A DNA stretch of 64,000 nt from assembly GCA_046538735.1 (NCBI GenBank), contig JBKHII010000002.1, forward strand, positions 73,301 through 137,300, in the 5' to 3' direction. The notes below the pieces were generated by a model, which made no database searches, was not told where the DNA came from, and saw only the letters and a program-made list of their open reading frames with translations. The DNA is from SLST01 sp046538735 (GTDB taxonomy: Bacteria > Spirochaetota > Spirochaetia > DSM-27196 > SLST01). The stretch's first letter is position 1. Each line of letters starts with the position of its first letter. Shown here piece by piece: positions 42,486 through 51,609 of the stretch. A program made the position numbers and the translations under genes.

Positions 42486-43169
42486 ATGAGCTCACTCCGT
42501 GGCATGCCTCGGGAAATCAGGCCTTCCGAGATCCGATACGACTCGGGCGGCGCGGTAGAAGAGATCTTCAACAGCATTACGCACGCAATGGGAGCGGGTC
42601 TGTCGATCGCCGGATTGATCGCGCTCCTTGTCCTCAGCCGGGACGATCCGAGCGTCTGGAAGTCGGTCGCATTCAGCATCTACGGCGCGAGCCAGATTCT
42701 CCTCTACCTCTCGTCTGCCCTGATGCACAGCTTCGCCGCGCTTCCCCGGGTACGCGCGGTGCTTCGCGTCATCGACCAGGTGTTCATCTTCCTGCTCATC
42801 GCGGGTACGTATACGCCGGTCTGCCTGATCGCGATGCGCGACAACGTGGGCTGGCTCGTCTTCGGAATCATCTGGGGACTCGCGCTCGTGGGGATTCTGC
42901 TGAAGACGCTTCTCGCGAAGCGATCGTCGCTGGTTGCCGACCTCTTCTACGTGCCTATGGGCTGGCTCATTGTCTTCGCTTTCAGACCCATGCTCGAGTC
43001 AACGTCGGTGGCGTTCGCGACCTGGATGCTGATCGGAGGGGCGTCGTACACGATCGGCGTGATCTTCTACGCGTGGAAGAAGCTCCGGTTCAGTCACGTG
43101 ATATGGCACCTCTTCGTGATCGGCGGAAGCGTGAGCTTCTTCATGGGATTCGCCCTGTACCTGGCGTAG
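42486..43169 (+). CDS. Hemolysin III / TrhA-family membrane protein (PAQR-like)
   Basis: 227 residues, seven spans. The family signature is clear: EEIFNSITHAMGAGLSIAGL near the N-terminus, YLSSALMHSFA, the FIFLLIAGTYTPVCL segment and a C-terminal SHVIWHLFVIGGSVSFF. The conserved Ser and His residues (SALMH, SHVIWHLF) are the likely zinc site of PAQR-type hydrolases. Bacterial members affect membrane energetics or lipid composition. The ATG at 42486 comes 6 nt after a -10. Confidence 0.92.
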   Translation: MSSLRGMPREIRPSEIRYDSGGAVEEIFNSITHAMGAGLSIAGLIALLVLSRDDPSVWKSVAFSIYGASQILLYLSSALMHSFAALPRVRAVLRVIDQVFIFLLIAGTYTPVCLIAMRDNVGWLVFGIIWGLALVGILLKTLLAKRSSLVADLFYVPMGWLIVFAFRPMLESTSVAFATWMLIGGASYTIGVIFYAWKKLRFSHVIWHLFVIGGSVSFFMGFALYLA

Positions 43170-43220
43170 AGCGAATGGTGTTGGCTGGAAATCAATTGGA
43201 TTTATTGATACTTTTTGAGC

Positions 43221-43703
43221 GTGGCCGTGAATAACGATCTTGACTTCGGCCAGCTGAAACGCTTTTCCCTCTTCGGAGGCGTAACCGAAGACGCCTTCAA
43301 CTCCTTGCGTCCGTTCATCCTCCAGATGCACTTTCAAGCCGGCGATCGCATCGTGACCGAAGGCGAGGTCAACGATCGCATCTACTTCATCGGTGCAGGC
43401 ATGGTCGAGGTCGTCAAGCGCATTCGCGCGGGACGCGATAACGAGGAGAAGCAGCTGACCGTCATGCACACGGGCGACACGTTCGGCGAAATGGAGTTGA
43501 TCGACATCCAGCCGTGCGCCGCATCGGTGCGGGCTCTCGAACCGACCGACACGCTGTCCCTCTCAAACCGTGACCTCTATCGAGTTTCGAAGATCGACAT
43601 GAAGACGTACGCGCTTCTTGTCATGAATCTTGCCCGCGAGATCAGTCGCCGGCTCCGGCGAATGGACGAGCTCGCTGTGAGCAGCGAGCCGCTCGATCGA
43701 TAG
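43221..43703 (+). CDS. Cyclic-nucleotide-binding-domain protein without DNA-binding domain
   Basis: 160 residues (162 if a TTG at 43215 is used; neither has a ribosome site). A single cNMP-binding beta-roll: LFGGVTEDAFNSLRPF, FQAGDRIVTEGEVNDRIYFIGAGMVEV and GDTFGEMELIDIQPCAASVRALEPT. In CAP-type phosphate cassettes the last segment reads GE...RSAxVRA; here the Arg is Cys and the Ser is Ala, so cAMP binding is doubtful. Short C-terminal helix only. It lies just before a GGDEF gene and may act with it. Confidence 0.83.
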   Translation: MAVNNDLDFGQLKRFSLFGGVTEDAFNSLRPFILQMHFQAGDRIVTEGEVNDRIYFIGAGMVEVVKRIRAGRDNEEKQLTVMHTGDTFGEMELIDIQPCAASVRALEPTDTLSLSNRDLYRVSKIDMKTYALLVMNLAREISRRLRRMDELAVSSEPLDR

Positions 43704-43729
43704 CGTCTGCCCGCTCGCGCAATCCGTCG

Positions 43730-43758
43730 TCGACAAGCTCACTGGTCCGGGCTACTAT
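43730..43758 (+). promoter_or_regulatory. Candidate leaderless promoter of the GGDEF gene
   Basis: TCGACA (43730-43735), 17-nt spacer, TACTAT (43753-43758), then ACTCTA and the ATG at 43765. No Shine-Dalgarno sequence. Confidence 0.5.
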
Positions 43759-43764
43759 ACTCTA

Positions 43765-45195
43765 ATGACGCAGTCCGACCTTCGCCGAATGTCCCAGGAC
43801 GAGCTGGGTCAGCTGCTGAAGGCGCTCGCTCGTCTCGGCGTCTTCATCAAGGACTACGAGGACGACACCCACGTGCCGAACACCTTCTGGCTTGAGTGGG
43901 GCTACTCACCCGAGGACCTGAAGGGCGACCGATGGTTGCAGGCGCTTCACCCGGACGATCGGAATGCGGTCCTCGAATCGCTGCGGCGACACGAGCGCGG
44001 TGAGGAAGAGGTGTCGCGATCGACCCATCGGGTCATCACCAAGCTCGGCAACACCCGCTGGGTCCTCAGCAAGGCGGTGATGGCGTCCCGCTACCACGAC
44101 GGTCGACCGCGGCGCATGATCGGTATCGACTACGACGTAACCGAGATGAAGGAGGCCCAGAACGAGCTCGCCCAGGCTCGCAAGGTGGCCGAACGGCGCG
44201 CGAAGGAGGCCGAGACCCTCAGGCGCGCGGGAGCGGCAATCGCCTCAACCCTCGACCGGCGACAGGCGGTCGCAAGGGTCCTGGAGTTCCTGAAGTCGGT
44301 CGTGGACTACCGGACCGCGACCGTCCAGGTACTCTCCGGCAACGAGCTCGAGGTCATAGACGCCTCCGGACCGGTAGCTGAGACGTGCAGACACGGCGCG
44401 CGTTTCGCACTCGAAGAGTACGAGGAGTACGATCGAATCGTGCGGGAACGCAGCGCGGACCTTCGGGTCATCGTGCGGCAAACAACGCCCGATCTCCCCG
44501 TGGACGTGGACCATGAGTGCGTGTCGTGGATCGGCGTGCCGCTCATCACGCAGGAAACCACGCACGGCATCCTGACGTTGGCCGGGTCAGGTCCGGGTCA
44601 CTTCGAATCTCGAGACCTCGACCTCGCCACCGCTCTCGGCGACTACGTTGCCCTCGCAATCCAGAACGCGAAGCTCTATGACGAGACTCGACAGGCCGCC
44701 TCGACCGATCCGCTCACGGGGGCGTTCACCCGGTACTGGTTCGTACCGTTCGCGACGCGGGAGGTCATCCGGTCACGACGAGAGTCCTCACCCCTCTCCC
44801 TTCTCGTGCTGGACCTCGACGACTTCAAACACGTGAACGACGAGTACGGGCACCCGGCCGGCGATACGGTCCTCAAGACGCTTGCCCGCACGATCGCCGA
44901 CGGGCTTCGCGCCTCCGATCCGCTCTGCAGACTCGGAGGCGAGGAGTTTGCGGTCCTGCTTCCGGGCGCGCACCCACCGATTGCGCGCCGCGTGGCGGAG
45001 CGTCTCTGTCGGGCCGCGGCGCAACTCTCCTACGACTGCTGTGGCGGCCTCTCGGTGACGGTCAGCGTTGGCGTCGCGTCGCTGACCCCGGAGATCACGA
45101 CGTACGACGACTTGATGCTCGCAGCGGATCGCGCGCTCTACCGGGCGAAACGCGAAGGACGAAACCGGGTGTCGGTTGCCAACGGGAGCGCGTGA
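43765..45195 (+). CDS. Diguanylate cyclase with PAS and GAF sensors
   Basis: 476 residues. PAS/PAC at about 20-130 (WLEWGYSPEDLKGDRWLQALHPDD, GIDYDVTEMKEAQNEL), a coiled linker, GAF at about 150-310 (ALGDYVALAIQNAKLY), and GGDEF at about 315-470. Active site LGGEEF is intact and the inhibitory RxxD site is RASD five residues before it. It should synthesise c-di-GMP in response to a PAS/GAF ligand. No membrane span, so cytoplasmic. Confidence 0.93.
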   Translation: MTQSDLRRMSQDELGQLLKALARLGVFIKDYEDDTHVPNTFWLEWGYSPEDLKGDRWLQALHPDDRNAVLESLRRHERGEEEVSRSTHRVITKLGNTRWVLSKAVMASRYHDGRPRRMIGIDYDVTEMKEAQNELAQARKVAERRAKEAETLRRAGAAIASTLDRRQAVARVLEFLKSVVDYRTATVQVLSGNELEVIDASGPVAETCRHGARFALEEYEEYDRIVRERSADLRVIVRQTTPDLPVDVDHECVSWIGVPLITQETTHGILTLAGSGPGHFESRDLDLATALGDYVALAIQNAKLYDETRQAASTDPLTGAFTRYWFVPFATREVIRSRRESSPLSLLVLDLDDFKHVNDEYGHPAGDTVLKTLARTIADGLRASDPLCRLGGEEFAVLLPGAHPPIARRVAERLCRAAAQLSYDCCGGLSVTVSVGVASLTPEITTYDDLMLAADRALYRAKREGRNRVSVANGSA

Positions 45196-45208
45196 CAGGG
45201 TGAGAATC

Positions 45209-45904
45209 ATGGAGGAGAACCCCTTTCTCACCTATCTGGAGACGCACGGCAACGCCGGACCGGAGACGCTCAAGGAGCTCTTCCGCGTGCTCGCCAAGCG
45301 GACGCATCCCGATCTCGGCGCAGACAACCCGCACGCCTTCGTCCGTCTTCAAGAGCAGTATCACGAGGCGCTCGCGCGGCTCGCCGAACGGAAGGTTGTA
45401 GACGGAGCTCAGGAACCCGCGCGCGATCCGCGCGACGAGCTCCTGTTCGCGCTCTATCGATACACGTCTCGGCTGCCGCAGAGTGAGCTGGACGCGCGAG
45501 ACCTCCCCGAAGACTGTAGGCGCGCGTTCGGCGACGCGCTCGGCGCGGCCGAGCGCTACACCACGCAGGCGGCCCAGGCGCTCCAGACGTTTCACGAGGA
45601 GTTCCACACCAAACGGGCACAGAACGCCCGCTACCCGGATGTTCGAGTGAAGTACGCGACCTTCCTCCGCGGTCTGGCGAGTTTCTTCGCGCACCTCCTC
45701 ATGCCGAACCGCCTGAACTACCGGCTGACCCGCTCGTATCTGGACGAGATCAAACCGGTTACGGACGTGGATCCGGCGGCCTCGCCGCACCTCCGCACGA
45801 ACCGCTCCGCGGCAGCGCGTTCCGCACTCTACCGAATGCGGATGTGGATCGAAGCCGAGCTCGAATCGGCAGACTCCGAACGGGCCACCGTGTTCGGCTC
45901 CTAG
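45209..45904 (+). CDS. J-domain-like protein of unknown function
   Basis: 231 residues. Residues about 15-60 resemble a J domain: ETLKELFRVLAKRTHPDLGADNPHAFVRLQEQYHEAL with the HPD tripeptide. The rest is helical and unlike DnaJ (no Gly/Phe region or zinc finger). It may recruit DnaK to a specific client. GGGTGAG precedes the ATG. Its stop codon overlaps that of the convergent Eis-like gene within CTAG. Confidence 0.75.
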   Translation: MEENPFLTYLETHGNAGPETLKELFRVLAKRTHPDLGADNPHAFVRLQEQYHEALARLAERKVVDGAQEPARDPRDELLFALYRYTSRLPQSELDARDLPEDCRRAFGDALGAAERYTTQAAQALQTFHEEFHTKRAQNARYPDVRVKYATFLRGLASFFAHLLMPNRLNYRLTRSYLDEIKPVTDVDPAASPHLRTNRSAAARSALYRMRMWIEAELESADSERATVFGS

Positions 45905-47148
45905 TACAACCAGTCGGTGTGAGGCGCAGGACCCAGGAACGCCGCGTCGAGCTCGGATGCGAGCTCCTCTGAGACGCGAGCGGCCCCAATCGCGCGAATC
46001 GTGCCCATCGGTAGCGCCCCGATCCAGGCTCGCGTGAGCGCCCCGATTCCGATGGTCAGATCAACGTCGTGGATACCGCCGGCGACTCGTCTCGCAGTTC
46101 CGGGTCCGACCTCGTAGTCGCCCGCAACTCCCTGCCAACCGTCGTGATCGTGGAGGTATCGTCCGGCCGGATCGGTCACACGAAGCGTGAACGACGGCAT
46201 CGCGGTCGGCTCGCCGTGCTCCGACAGCGCGCGCTCCACGTCCAGGATCCGATACTGAAAATTCGCGCTCGCGACGTTCGTCGTCTCGAACTCGGTCCGG
46301 CGCCCTTGCTGATGCCTCCGAAACGGTCGGTGGACGAAATCCTGAAGCTGAACGCCCGAGGGTTCGATCAGCCAAACGAGGAAGACCTGATCGCCGAGAT
46401 TGCGGATGAGACCGAGGAGCTCCACGAACTGTTCGATCGTGGAGAAGCTCATCCACGGTACTCGGTACGGTCCCTGGCCCGCCTGCTCGGTATGGACCCA
46501 CAGATGGTGCGTGAGCGTTCCCGTTTCCTCGTCACGGAACCCGAGCCCGAATCCCTGCGGAGGGCGCGACGAGAGCGCCGTGACCTCCACCGGATAGAGG
46601 GAGACCGACCCGTGCACGCGCCTGCGCGCGAGACGAGCCGCATGAATCTCCGCGACGTCGTGCGCGGTGAGTCTCACGGGCGTCCGAGAGCAGGAGGGAA
46701 CCGTGAGCGTCGCGGGATCGATCGTGGCGTAGTGATCGTATCCGCCGGTGCCGAAGCCGAGCTTGTCGTAGAAGCCCTGATCGAAGATGCCGAGCCCCGC
46801 CACGACCGAGCCGCGTTCGGCTGCTCGCGCGAGCGCGAGCGCGGTGGCGCGGGAGGCGAGCCCCTGCTTTCGTGCCACGCGACTCGTCGCCACGCCCGTA
46901 ACTCCCGTGAACGGAATCGGATCGCCGTGGTACCAGTAATCGCCGTCCATCGTGGAGACGAAGCACTCGGGCTCGCCGTGAATCTCGCCCACGAAGGCGT
47001 CCGCCGCTCGGTGGAATCGTCTGCGTGCCTCGATCCGTTCGGAAGGATCCGAAGACGTGCGCCAACCGACTTCCAGCAGGATGCGGTCTACAAACGGCTC
47101 GTCCCGTTCGTACTCGAACGTGCGGATGACAGGGTTGTGCTCGGACAT
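45901..47148 (-). CDS. Eis-like GNAT acetyltransferase with SCP2-type C-terminal domain
   Basis: 415 residues, the size of Eis proteins. N-terminal GNAT domain with the acetyl-CoA segment VTGVATSRVARKQGLASRATALALARAA and GIFDQGFYDKLGFGTG; a second degenerate GNAT domain; and a C-terminal sterol-carrier-like fold. The protein ends in an aromatic residue (DWLY), as in Eis, where the terminal carboxylate is the catalytic base. Eis enzymes acetylate aminoglycosides or protein lysines. It follows the SrkA-like gene by 12 nt. Confidence 0.85.
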   Translation of the reverse strand: MSEHNPVIRTFEYERDEPFVDRILLEVGWRTSSDPSERIEARRRFHRAADAFVGEIHGEPECFVSTMDGDYWYHGDPIPFTGVTGVATSRVARKQGLASRATALALARAAERGSVVAGLGIFDQGFYDKLGFGTGGYDHYATIDPATLTVPSCSRTPVRLTAHDVAEIHAARLARRRVHGSVSLYPVEVTALSSRPPQGFGLGFRDEETGTLTHHLWVHTEQAGQGPYRVPWMSFSTIEQFVELLGLIRNLGDQVFLVWLIEPSGVQLQDFVHRPFRRHQQGRRTEFETTNVASANFQYRILDVERALSEHGEPTAMPSFTLRVTDPAGRYLHDHDGWQGVAGDYEVGPGTARRVAGGIHDVDLTIGIGALTRAWIGALPMGTIRAIGAARVSEELASELDAAFLGPAPHTDWLY

Positions 47149-47160
47149 GCGAGCATGGTA

Positions 47161-48156
47161 TCAGTCGCCTGCGTCTTCGGCCACCATCGAGAGTTGCGTG
47201 CGTACGTCTTCAACCTCGCGAATCCAGAACGCCCGGCTCCCCCAGTCGGGGTTCTGCTCGCGGAACCGATGATCGTTCCGCTGCAGCGCGCTCCACGCGA
47301 GGTAGTAGATCATCCGCATGAAGCGAAGCGGCTCAACGAGGCGCAGCGACGACGGATCGAAGTCGTGGAACTGCGTATAACCGTCCACGATGTGTGTGAG
47401 CTCCCGGCGTACGGTCCACGCGTGCCCGGGCAGCAGCAACCACAGATCCTGCACGGGCGGGCCCATCATCATGTCGTCGAAGTCGATGAGCAGCAGCCCT
47501 TCGTCGCCGCGTTCGAGAACGTTGCCGCGGTGGAAATCGCCGTGGATCCGCTGCAGCTCGACTCCTTCAAAGAGCGGGGTGATCAACTCGATTCCCTGAT
47601 CCGCAACGGCGAAGAAGTCGTCCGCGATGTCGGGATGGACGACCTCGTCGCGCCGGAGCTGCTCCACGAAGCGCGCGGTCGATGCGGTCGGCGTGCACGT
47701 CATGCGCTCGAACGCGGCGCGCCGGCGGCCGATTGCGTGCACGCGGCCGGCGAGCGAACCGAGGCGAAACCAGTCCTCGTCGCGTTCGGCGTCGAAGCTG
47801 CGGCCGCCGCGCTTCTCGTAGAGCGCGAACGCCACCTCATCGCCTTCCGATCCACCGTCGACCTCCAGCACCTGAAGCGTGAATCCGTCCACGTCCGCGA
47901 TCGGCGGAACCACGGGGACTTCGGCCTCTGCGCACTCGAGAACGAGCTCGTGCTCCTCCGCCACCGCCTCCACGCTCCACCTGCCGGGCCGGTAGAACTT
48001 CACGACGTACTCGACTCCTTCGTCGGTCCGCAGTCCGTACACCCGGTTCACGTAACTCGGATACGGCTGCATCGTCCCGTCGAGAACGAGCCCGTACGAC
48101 TCCTCGACCGCTCGCATGATGAGGTGCGGAGTCAGCGCATCGAAGACGCCGGCCAC
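47161..48156 (-). CDS. SrkA-like (YihE) stress-response Ser/Thr kinase
   Basis: 331 residues, APH-type kinase fold. ATP lobe with YVVKFYRPGRWS (Lys), catalytic loop RIHGDFHRGNVLE and metal loop LLIDFDDMMMGPPVQDLWLLLPG, which is the SrkA form, plus the start SYVNRVYGLRTDEG. E. coli SrkA phosphorylates proteins and counters death during stress. The start is a GTG 0 nt after the upstream channel stop (TGAGTG). Forms an apparent unit channel-srkA-eis on the minus strand. Confidence 0.88.
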   Translation of the reverse strand: MAGVFDALTPHLIMRAVEESYGLVLDGTMQPYPSYVNRVYGLRTDEGVEYVVKFYRPGRWSVEAVAEEHELVLECAEAEVPVVPPIADVDGFTLQVLEVDGGSEGDEVAFALYEKRGGRSFDAERDEDWFRLGSLAGRVHAIGRRRAAFERMTCTPTASTARFVEQLRRDEVVHPDIADDFFAVADQGIELITPLFEGVELQRIHGDFHRGNVLERGDEGLLLIDFDDMMMGPPVQDLWLLLPGHAWTVRRELTHIVDGYTQFHDFDPSSLRLVEPLRFMRMIYYLAWSALQRNDHRFREQNPDWGSRAFWIREVEDVRTQLSMVAEDAGD

Positions 48157-49200
48157 TCAGCCGGCCTCCACACCACAGAGGACGGAGAGCTCTCGGAGCT
48201 GCTCGCGGCGCCCGATCGCGACGAGGCGGTCGCCCACGGCAACCACCGCGTCCGGTCCCGGGTTGTAGATGAGGTCGCTCTCGCCGCGGCGAATGGCGAC
48301 GATGATCACGTTGAGGCGGCTGCGGATGCTGGTGTCCCGGAGCGCCTTGCCCAGGAGCGTGCTGTGGCCGGAGACCGTGATCTCCTCCATCGTAATCTCA
48401 CCGGTATGGGAGCGTGCGATCGTGTCCACGAACTCGACCATCGCCGGTTGGATGACGAGTTGCGCGATGCGCCGGCCGACCATCTCGTACGGATTGATGA
48501 CGCGGTCGGCGCCCGCCTTGCGCAGCTTCGGCTCGCTCTCGTCGGTGAGGGCGCGCGCGACAACGGTGATGCTCGGATTGATCGACTTCGCGGTGAGCGT
48601 CGTGTAGACGTTCTCGGCGTCCGACGAGACGACCGCGATCAGCCCGCGGGCACGCTCTACCCGGGCGGTCCTCAAGACATCGTCCGAGCTCGCGTCTCCC
48701 ACGATGTGAAGATCGCCGGTCTCCTCGAGCAGCGGAACCAGCTCCTGATCGCTCTCGATGACGACGAACGGCACCTTCGCCTCGGCGAGGTCGGAGGCGA
48801 TCTGGCGCCCCATTCGACCGTAGCCGCAGAGAATGACGTGATCGCGCAACCGCTGGATTTCCCGGTCCATCTTTCCCCTCCGCACAAGGTAGAGCTCCAC
48901 GGCGAGTTGCAGTACCCGCCCGCCCACGTAGGCGAGCGACGCGATGCCGCTCACGATGACGAAACCGGTCAGGGTGCGACCACCGCCCGAGAGCGGTCTC
49001 ACCTCCTTGAAGCCGGTCGTGGTGAGCGAAATGATCGTCATGTAGAGGGCGTCTCCGATCACCCAGCCTTCGAGCACGACGTAGCCGACGGTTCCCACGA
49101 GGATCGTCATGAGAAGGACGAGGAGCGCCAGGCCGAGCTGCTTAGCGCTTTGATCGGTGCGGCGGGGCTGTACTCGGACTCGCAGTGGTGTGCCTCTCAT
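48157..49200 (-). CDS. Two-span K+ channel-like protein with RCK (TrkA-N/TrkA-C) domains
   Basis: 347 residues. Span 1 about 20-42, pore helix and filter region (MTIISLTTTGFKEVRPLS), span 2 about 75-105. The cytoplasmic part has a TrkA-N Rossmann domain (HVILCGYGRMGRQIASDL, with Glu at the end of strand 2) and a TrkA-C domain from about 260. The usual filter TVGYG/TVGFG reads T-T-G-F-K here, so ion selectivity may differ. GAGGCGA precedes the ATG; a 6-bp hairpin lies in the leader. Confidence 0.88.
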   Translation of the reverse strand: MRGTPLRVRVQPRRTDQSAKQLGLALLVLLMTILVGTVGYVVLEGWVIGDALYMTIISLTTTGFKEVRPLSGGGRTLTGFVIVSGIASLAYVGGRVLQLAVELYLVRRGKMDREIQRLRDHVILCGYGRMGRQIASDLAEAKVPFVVIESDQELVPLLEETGDLHIVGDASSDDVLRTARVERARGLIAVVSSDAENVYTTLTAKSINPSITVVARALTDESEPKLRKAGADRVINPYEMVGRRIAQLVIQPAMVEFVDTIARSHTGEITMEEITVSGHSTLLGKALRDTSIRSRLNVIIVAIRRGESDLIYNPGPDAVVAVGDRLVAIGRREQLRELSVLCGVEAG

Positions 49201-49306
49201 TCGCCTCGACCGGCGATGCCGGTGACTCCTTTATATGACGCGTGGTACCCGGGGTCAAGGCGAACGAATTGCTCACCGCCCACCACAGGTATAAATTAGT
49301 ATATAT

Positions 49307-49621
49307 ATGTTTCCCGAGATCCCGTACGAGACCGTAGACACGCACCAGGACGACGGAGACGAACGAACAATCATCCTCTACTCGCTCTCGTTCTGCCACC
49401 ACTGCCGCGAGGCTCGTCGACTCCTGGAGGAGCTTCACGTCTCCTTCAGGACGACGCACCTCGATCTGCTCGATCCCGAGGTGCGACGCCCGGCGCTGCG
49501 CGAGCTGCGCGAGATCCACGGAGATCGGGTTCCCTATCCCGTTCTGGAGATCGACGGTTCATTCACCTTCGGGTTCGACCGGGACGAGTGGATGCGTCGG
49601 CTCGGATCAACAGCGGAATAG
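49307..49621 (+). CDS. Glutaredoxin-family protein
   Basis: 104 residues. Thioredoxin fold with the active site LSFCHHCREARRLLEEL (CxxC), cis-Pro segment VPYPVLEIDGSF and a C-terminal helix. Likely a thiol-disulfide oxidoreductase with reduced glutathione or a similar low-molecular-weight thiol as partner. The ATG lies in a very A+T-rich stretch (TATAAATTAG) with no ribosome site, so it has a short or no leader. Confidence 0.85.
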   Translation: MFPEIPYETVDTHQDDGDERTIILYSLSFCHHCREARRLLEELHVSFRTTHLDLLDPEVRRPALRELREIHGDRVPYPVLEIDGSFTFGFDRDEWMRRLGSTAE

Positions 49622-49625
49622 CCGA

Positions 49626-49962
49626 ATGAGGCGCGAGCAAACGCGAGCGGTCCTCGTCTTCCTCGTCCTCGCGGCGAGTCTCGGCACGATCAGCGTCTTC
49701 CCTGCGCGGCCCGCAGCGCCGGCGAGACAGATCCCGCGACCTGCTCGTCGCTGGAACGCTGCTCGGCGCGAACGCGACGGTGCTCGCCCACGACCTCGTG
49801 AGCACGTTCATCGTGCCGGCCGTTTCGATCGGACTCTTTCTCGCCGGGACAATTGCCGTTGCCGCGTCCGTCGGGTCGATTCTCCTGCTCTGCGTGACGG
49901 CGCTCCGCCCGAGGCCGAAGGCTAGCGTTCGAACGGAATCGACGGTCTCTCGGCGGGGTTGA
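49626..49962 (+). pseudogene. Frameshifted small membrane protein
   Basis: An ATG 4 nt after the glutaredoxin stop opens a frame (RREQTRAVLVFLVLAASLG) with a first span. It turns Arg-rich at about 49735, where the adjacent frame continues with DLLVAGTLLGANATVLAHDL and a second span (IGLFLAGTIAVAASVGSILLLC). Joining the two gives a plausible protein of about 110 residues with two or three spans. A 1-nt indel, real or a sequencing error, would explain it. The end overlaps the convergent fapA gene. Confidence 0.55.
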
Positions 49963-51565
49963 AGCCTTCTTCCACGATGCCCTCGACTCCCATGCGGAGC
50001 ACGGTTTTGCGCGCGCCCTTCTCCGGGGCGTGATACTCGTGCGTCCCGAACAGCACGACGGCGCCCTTGAATATCGTGTCTTCAACGACGAGCTTGCTCT
50101 CGCGGGACGCATCCAGGCTTTCTCGAAGATCGTGGACTCGGCGACGAACGCCCGGGATCTCGTCCTGCAGCTCTACGAGCTCGGCGGCGAGCTGCTCCCG
50201 GGTCGCGGGGAGCCGATCGTCCGTGTGTCCATCGCCGATTGCGCGGTCGATCTGGTCGATCCGAAGCGCGATCTCGTCGCGGCGAGTCTCGCATGTGGCC
50301 AGCCGCTCGCGCGATTCGCGGAACGCACCGAGCAGCTCCGGGTCCACGCCAACGCACACACGAGTGGGGGCTTCCGCGACCGATCCGAGCTTCTTGCACC
50401 AGAGTGTTCCGGCGACGACGAGATTGGACGCGATGACCTCCGATCGGCGCCCCCCGAGCACGCAATGCTTCCACGTGGTGACGCGGCTGTGCATGATCGC
50501 TTCTTCAACGAACACGGTGCCGTGCGCCGTGACGGCTGAGCGCTCCACGTACTTCGCGAGGAGGTTGCCCTCGCACTCGATCACCCCCGCGCCGTTTCCA
50601 TTGATGCCGGTTTTGAGCAGCACGTTTCCTCCGGACCGAATCGCCGCCCGACCAACGCCCCGGCCGACTTGCACGTCGCCGCCGGCCTCGACCTCGAAAC
50701 CATCGGCGATGTCCTTCTCCACGACAACCGCTCCCTCGAAATGGATGTTGCCGGTCTCGTACCCGACTCGTTCGACCGTGACTACGGGTTCCACGATGAT
50801 CGCGCCGTTCGCGATTCGGACGTTGCCGTCCGCCGCCGCGAAGACCTTCGTGCCGTCCTCGCTCTGCTCCGTGTTCTCGCCGGCGACGAGCGCCACGGGT
50901 TGGGCCTCCGTGCGCGCGGGTACGAGCGCGCCGCGGACGGTTGCCCCGTCCTTGGGCCGGACCGGCGGGGCGAGCTCCGCGAGGAGGTCGCCGGCGTGCT
51001 TGTTCTCGATGAAGTTGAGCTCGCGGAGATTGATCCGGTCGAACTCCATGACGAGGAAGGGGCGCCCTCGATCGGGGTCGAAGTGGTAGACGATCTCGGC
51101 GGAGCGCGCGTGCACCGGCTCCGCGCCACGGGCCACCGTGACGCGCTCGCCGTATCGCTCGTCGACCAGAAGCTGCGCGATCGCCTCCTCGTCGGTGCCG
51201 CGAACGACGCCGGCGTCGCGGAGCGCGTCCATCACATCCGCGATCGTAGGAGGCGCGGCGCCCTTCTTGGGAGGCGTGAGCTCAACCCACGCGCTCATCT
51301 CGTCGTCGTCCACGCCCACGGTGATCGCAGACGCGAGCCGTTGCCCCGCGGGCCACTCGACCAACCGTACCGGAAGGCCCTCCGCACGCTCCACGACCTC
51401 GCGAACGGATCCCGGCGAGACGTGCGGCATCCCGAGGATCTTCATGCGGTTCTCCACATCTTCGTGATAGACCGGCTGCCCCTCGCCGTCGTGCGGGTGC
51501 ACGACGAGGTAGACCCAGCCGTGTTGGTAGTAGAGCTCGAACGAGCCGTCGGCGTGCGCAGACAT
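49922..51565 (-). CDS. FapA/DUF342 family protein
   Basis: 547 residues. An N-terminal region with an RxR-type or lambda-like part is followed by the DUF342 repeats with beta-helix character: AADGNVRIANGAIIVEPVVTVERVGYETGNIHFEGAVVVEKDI, EAGGDVQVGRGVG and LLKTGINGNGAGVIECEGNL, and a coiled coil (about 440-510). FapA proteins localise flagellar or polar components in some bacteria. No Shine-Dalgarno sequence; promoter 12 nt upstream. It is divergent from the HD-GYP gene. Confidence 0.85.
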   Translation of the reverse strand: MSAHADGSFELYYQHGWVYLVVHPHDGEGQPVYHEDVENRMKILGMPHVSPGSVREVVERAEGLPVRLVEWPAGQRLASAITVGVDDDEMSAWVELTPPKKGAAPPTIADVMDALRDAGVVRGTDEEAIAQLLVDERYGERVTVARGAEPVHARSAEIVYHFDPDRGRPFLVMEFDRINLRELNFIENKHAGDLLAELAPPVRPKDGATVRGALVPARTEAQPVALVAGENTEQSEDGTKVFAAADGNVRIANGAIIVEPVVTVERVGYETGNIHFEGAVVVEKDIADGFEVEAGGDVQVGRGVGRAAIRSGGNVLLKTGINGNGAGVIECEGNLLAKYVERSAVTAHGTVFVEEAIMHSRVTTWKHCVLGGRRSEVIASNLVVAGTLWCKKLGSVAEAPTRVCVGVDPELLGAFRESRERLATCETRRDEIALRIDQIDRAIGDGHTDDRLPATREQLAAELVELQDEIPGVRRRVHDLRESLDASRESKLVVEDTIFKGAVVLFGTHEYHAPEKGARKTVLRMGVEGIVEEGFNPAERPSIPFER

Positions 51566-51576
51566 GACGCAAGCAA

Positions 51577-51605
51577 AACATAGTGAGAAACGGCGTCGAT
51601 TACAA
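51577..51605 (-). promoter_or_regulatory. Promoter of fapA
   Basis: Minus strand: TTGTAA (51600-51605), 17-nt spacer, TATGTT (51577-51582), then 11 nt to the ATG. This implies a leader of about 5 nt. Confidence 0.5.
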
Positions 51606-51609
51606 GGAC

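Noticed and set aside
46069..49299. A 1076-codon + strand open frame
   Set aside because: It runs antisense to the eis-like, srkA-like and channel genes, has no domain motifs and is Arg/His-rich as expected for GC-rich antisense.
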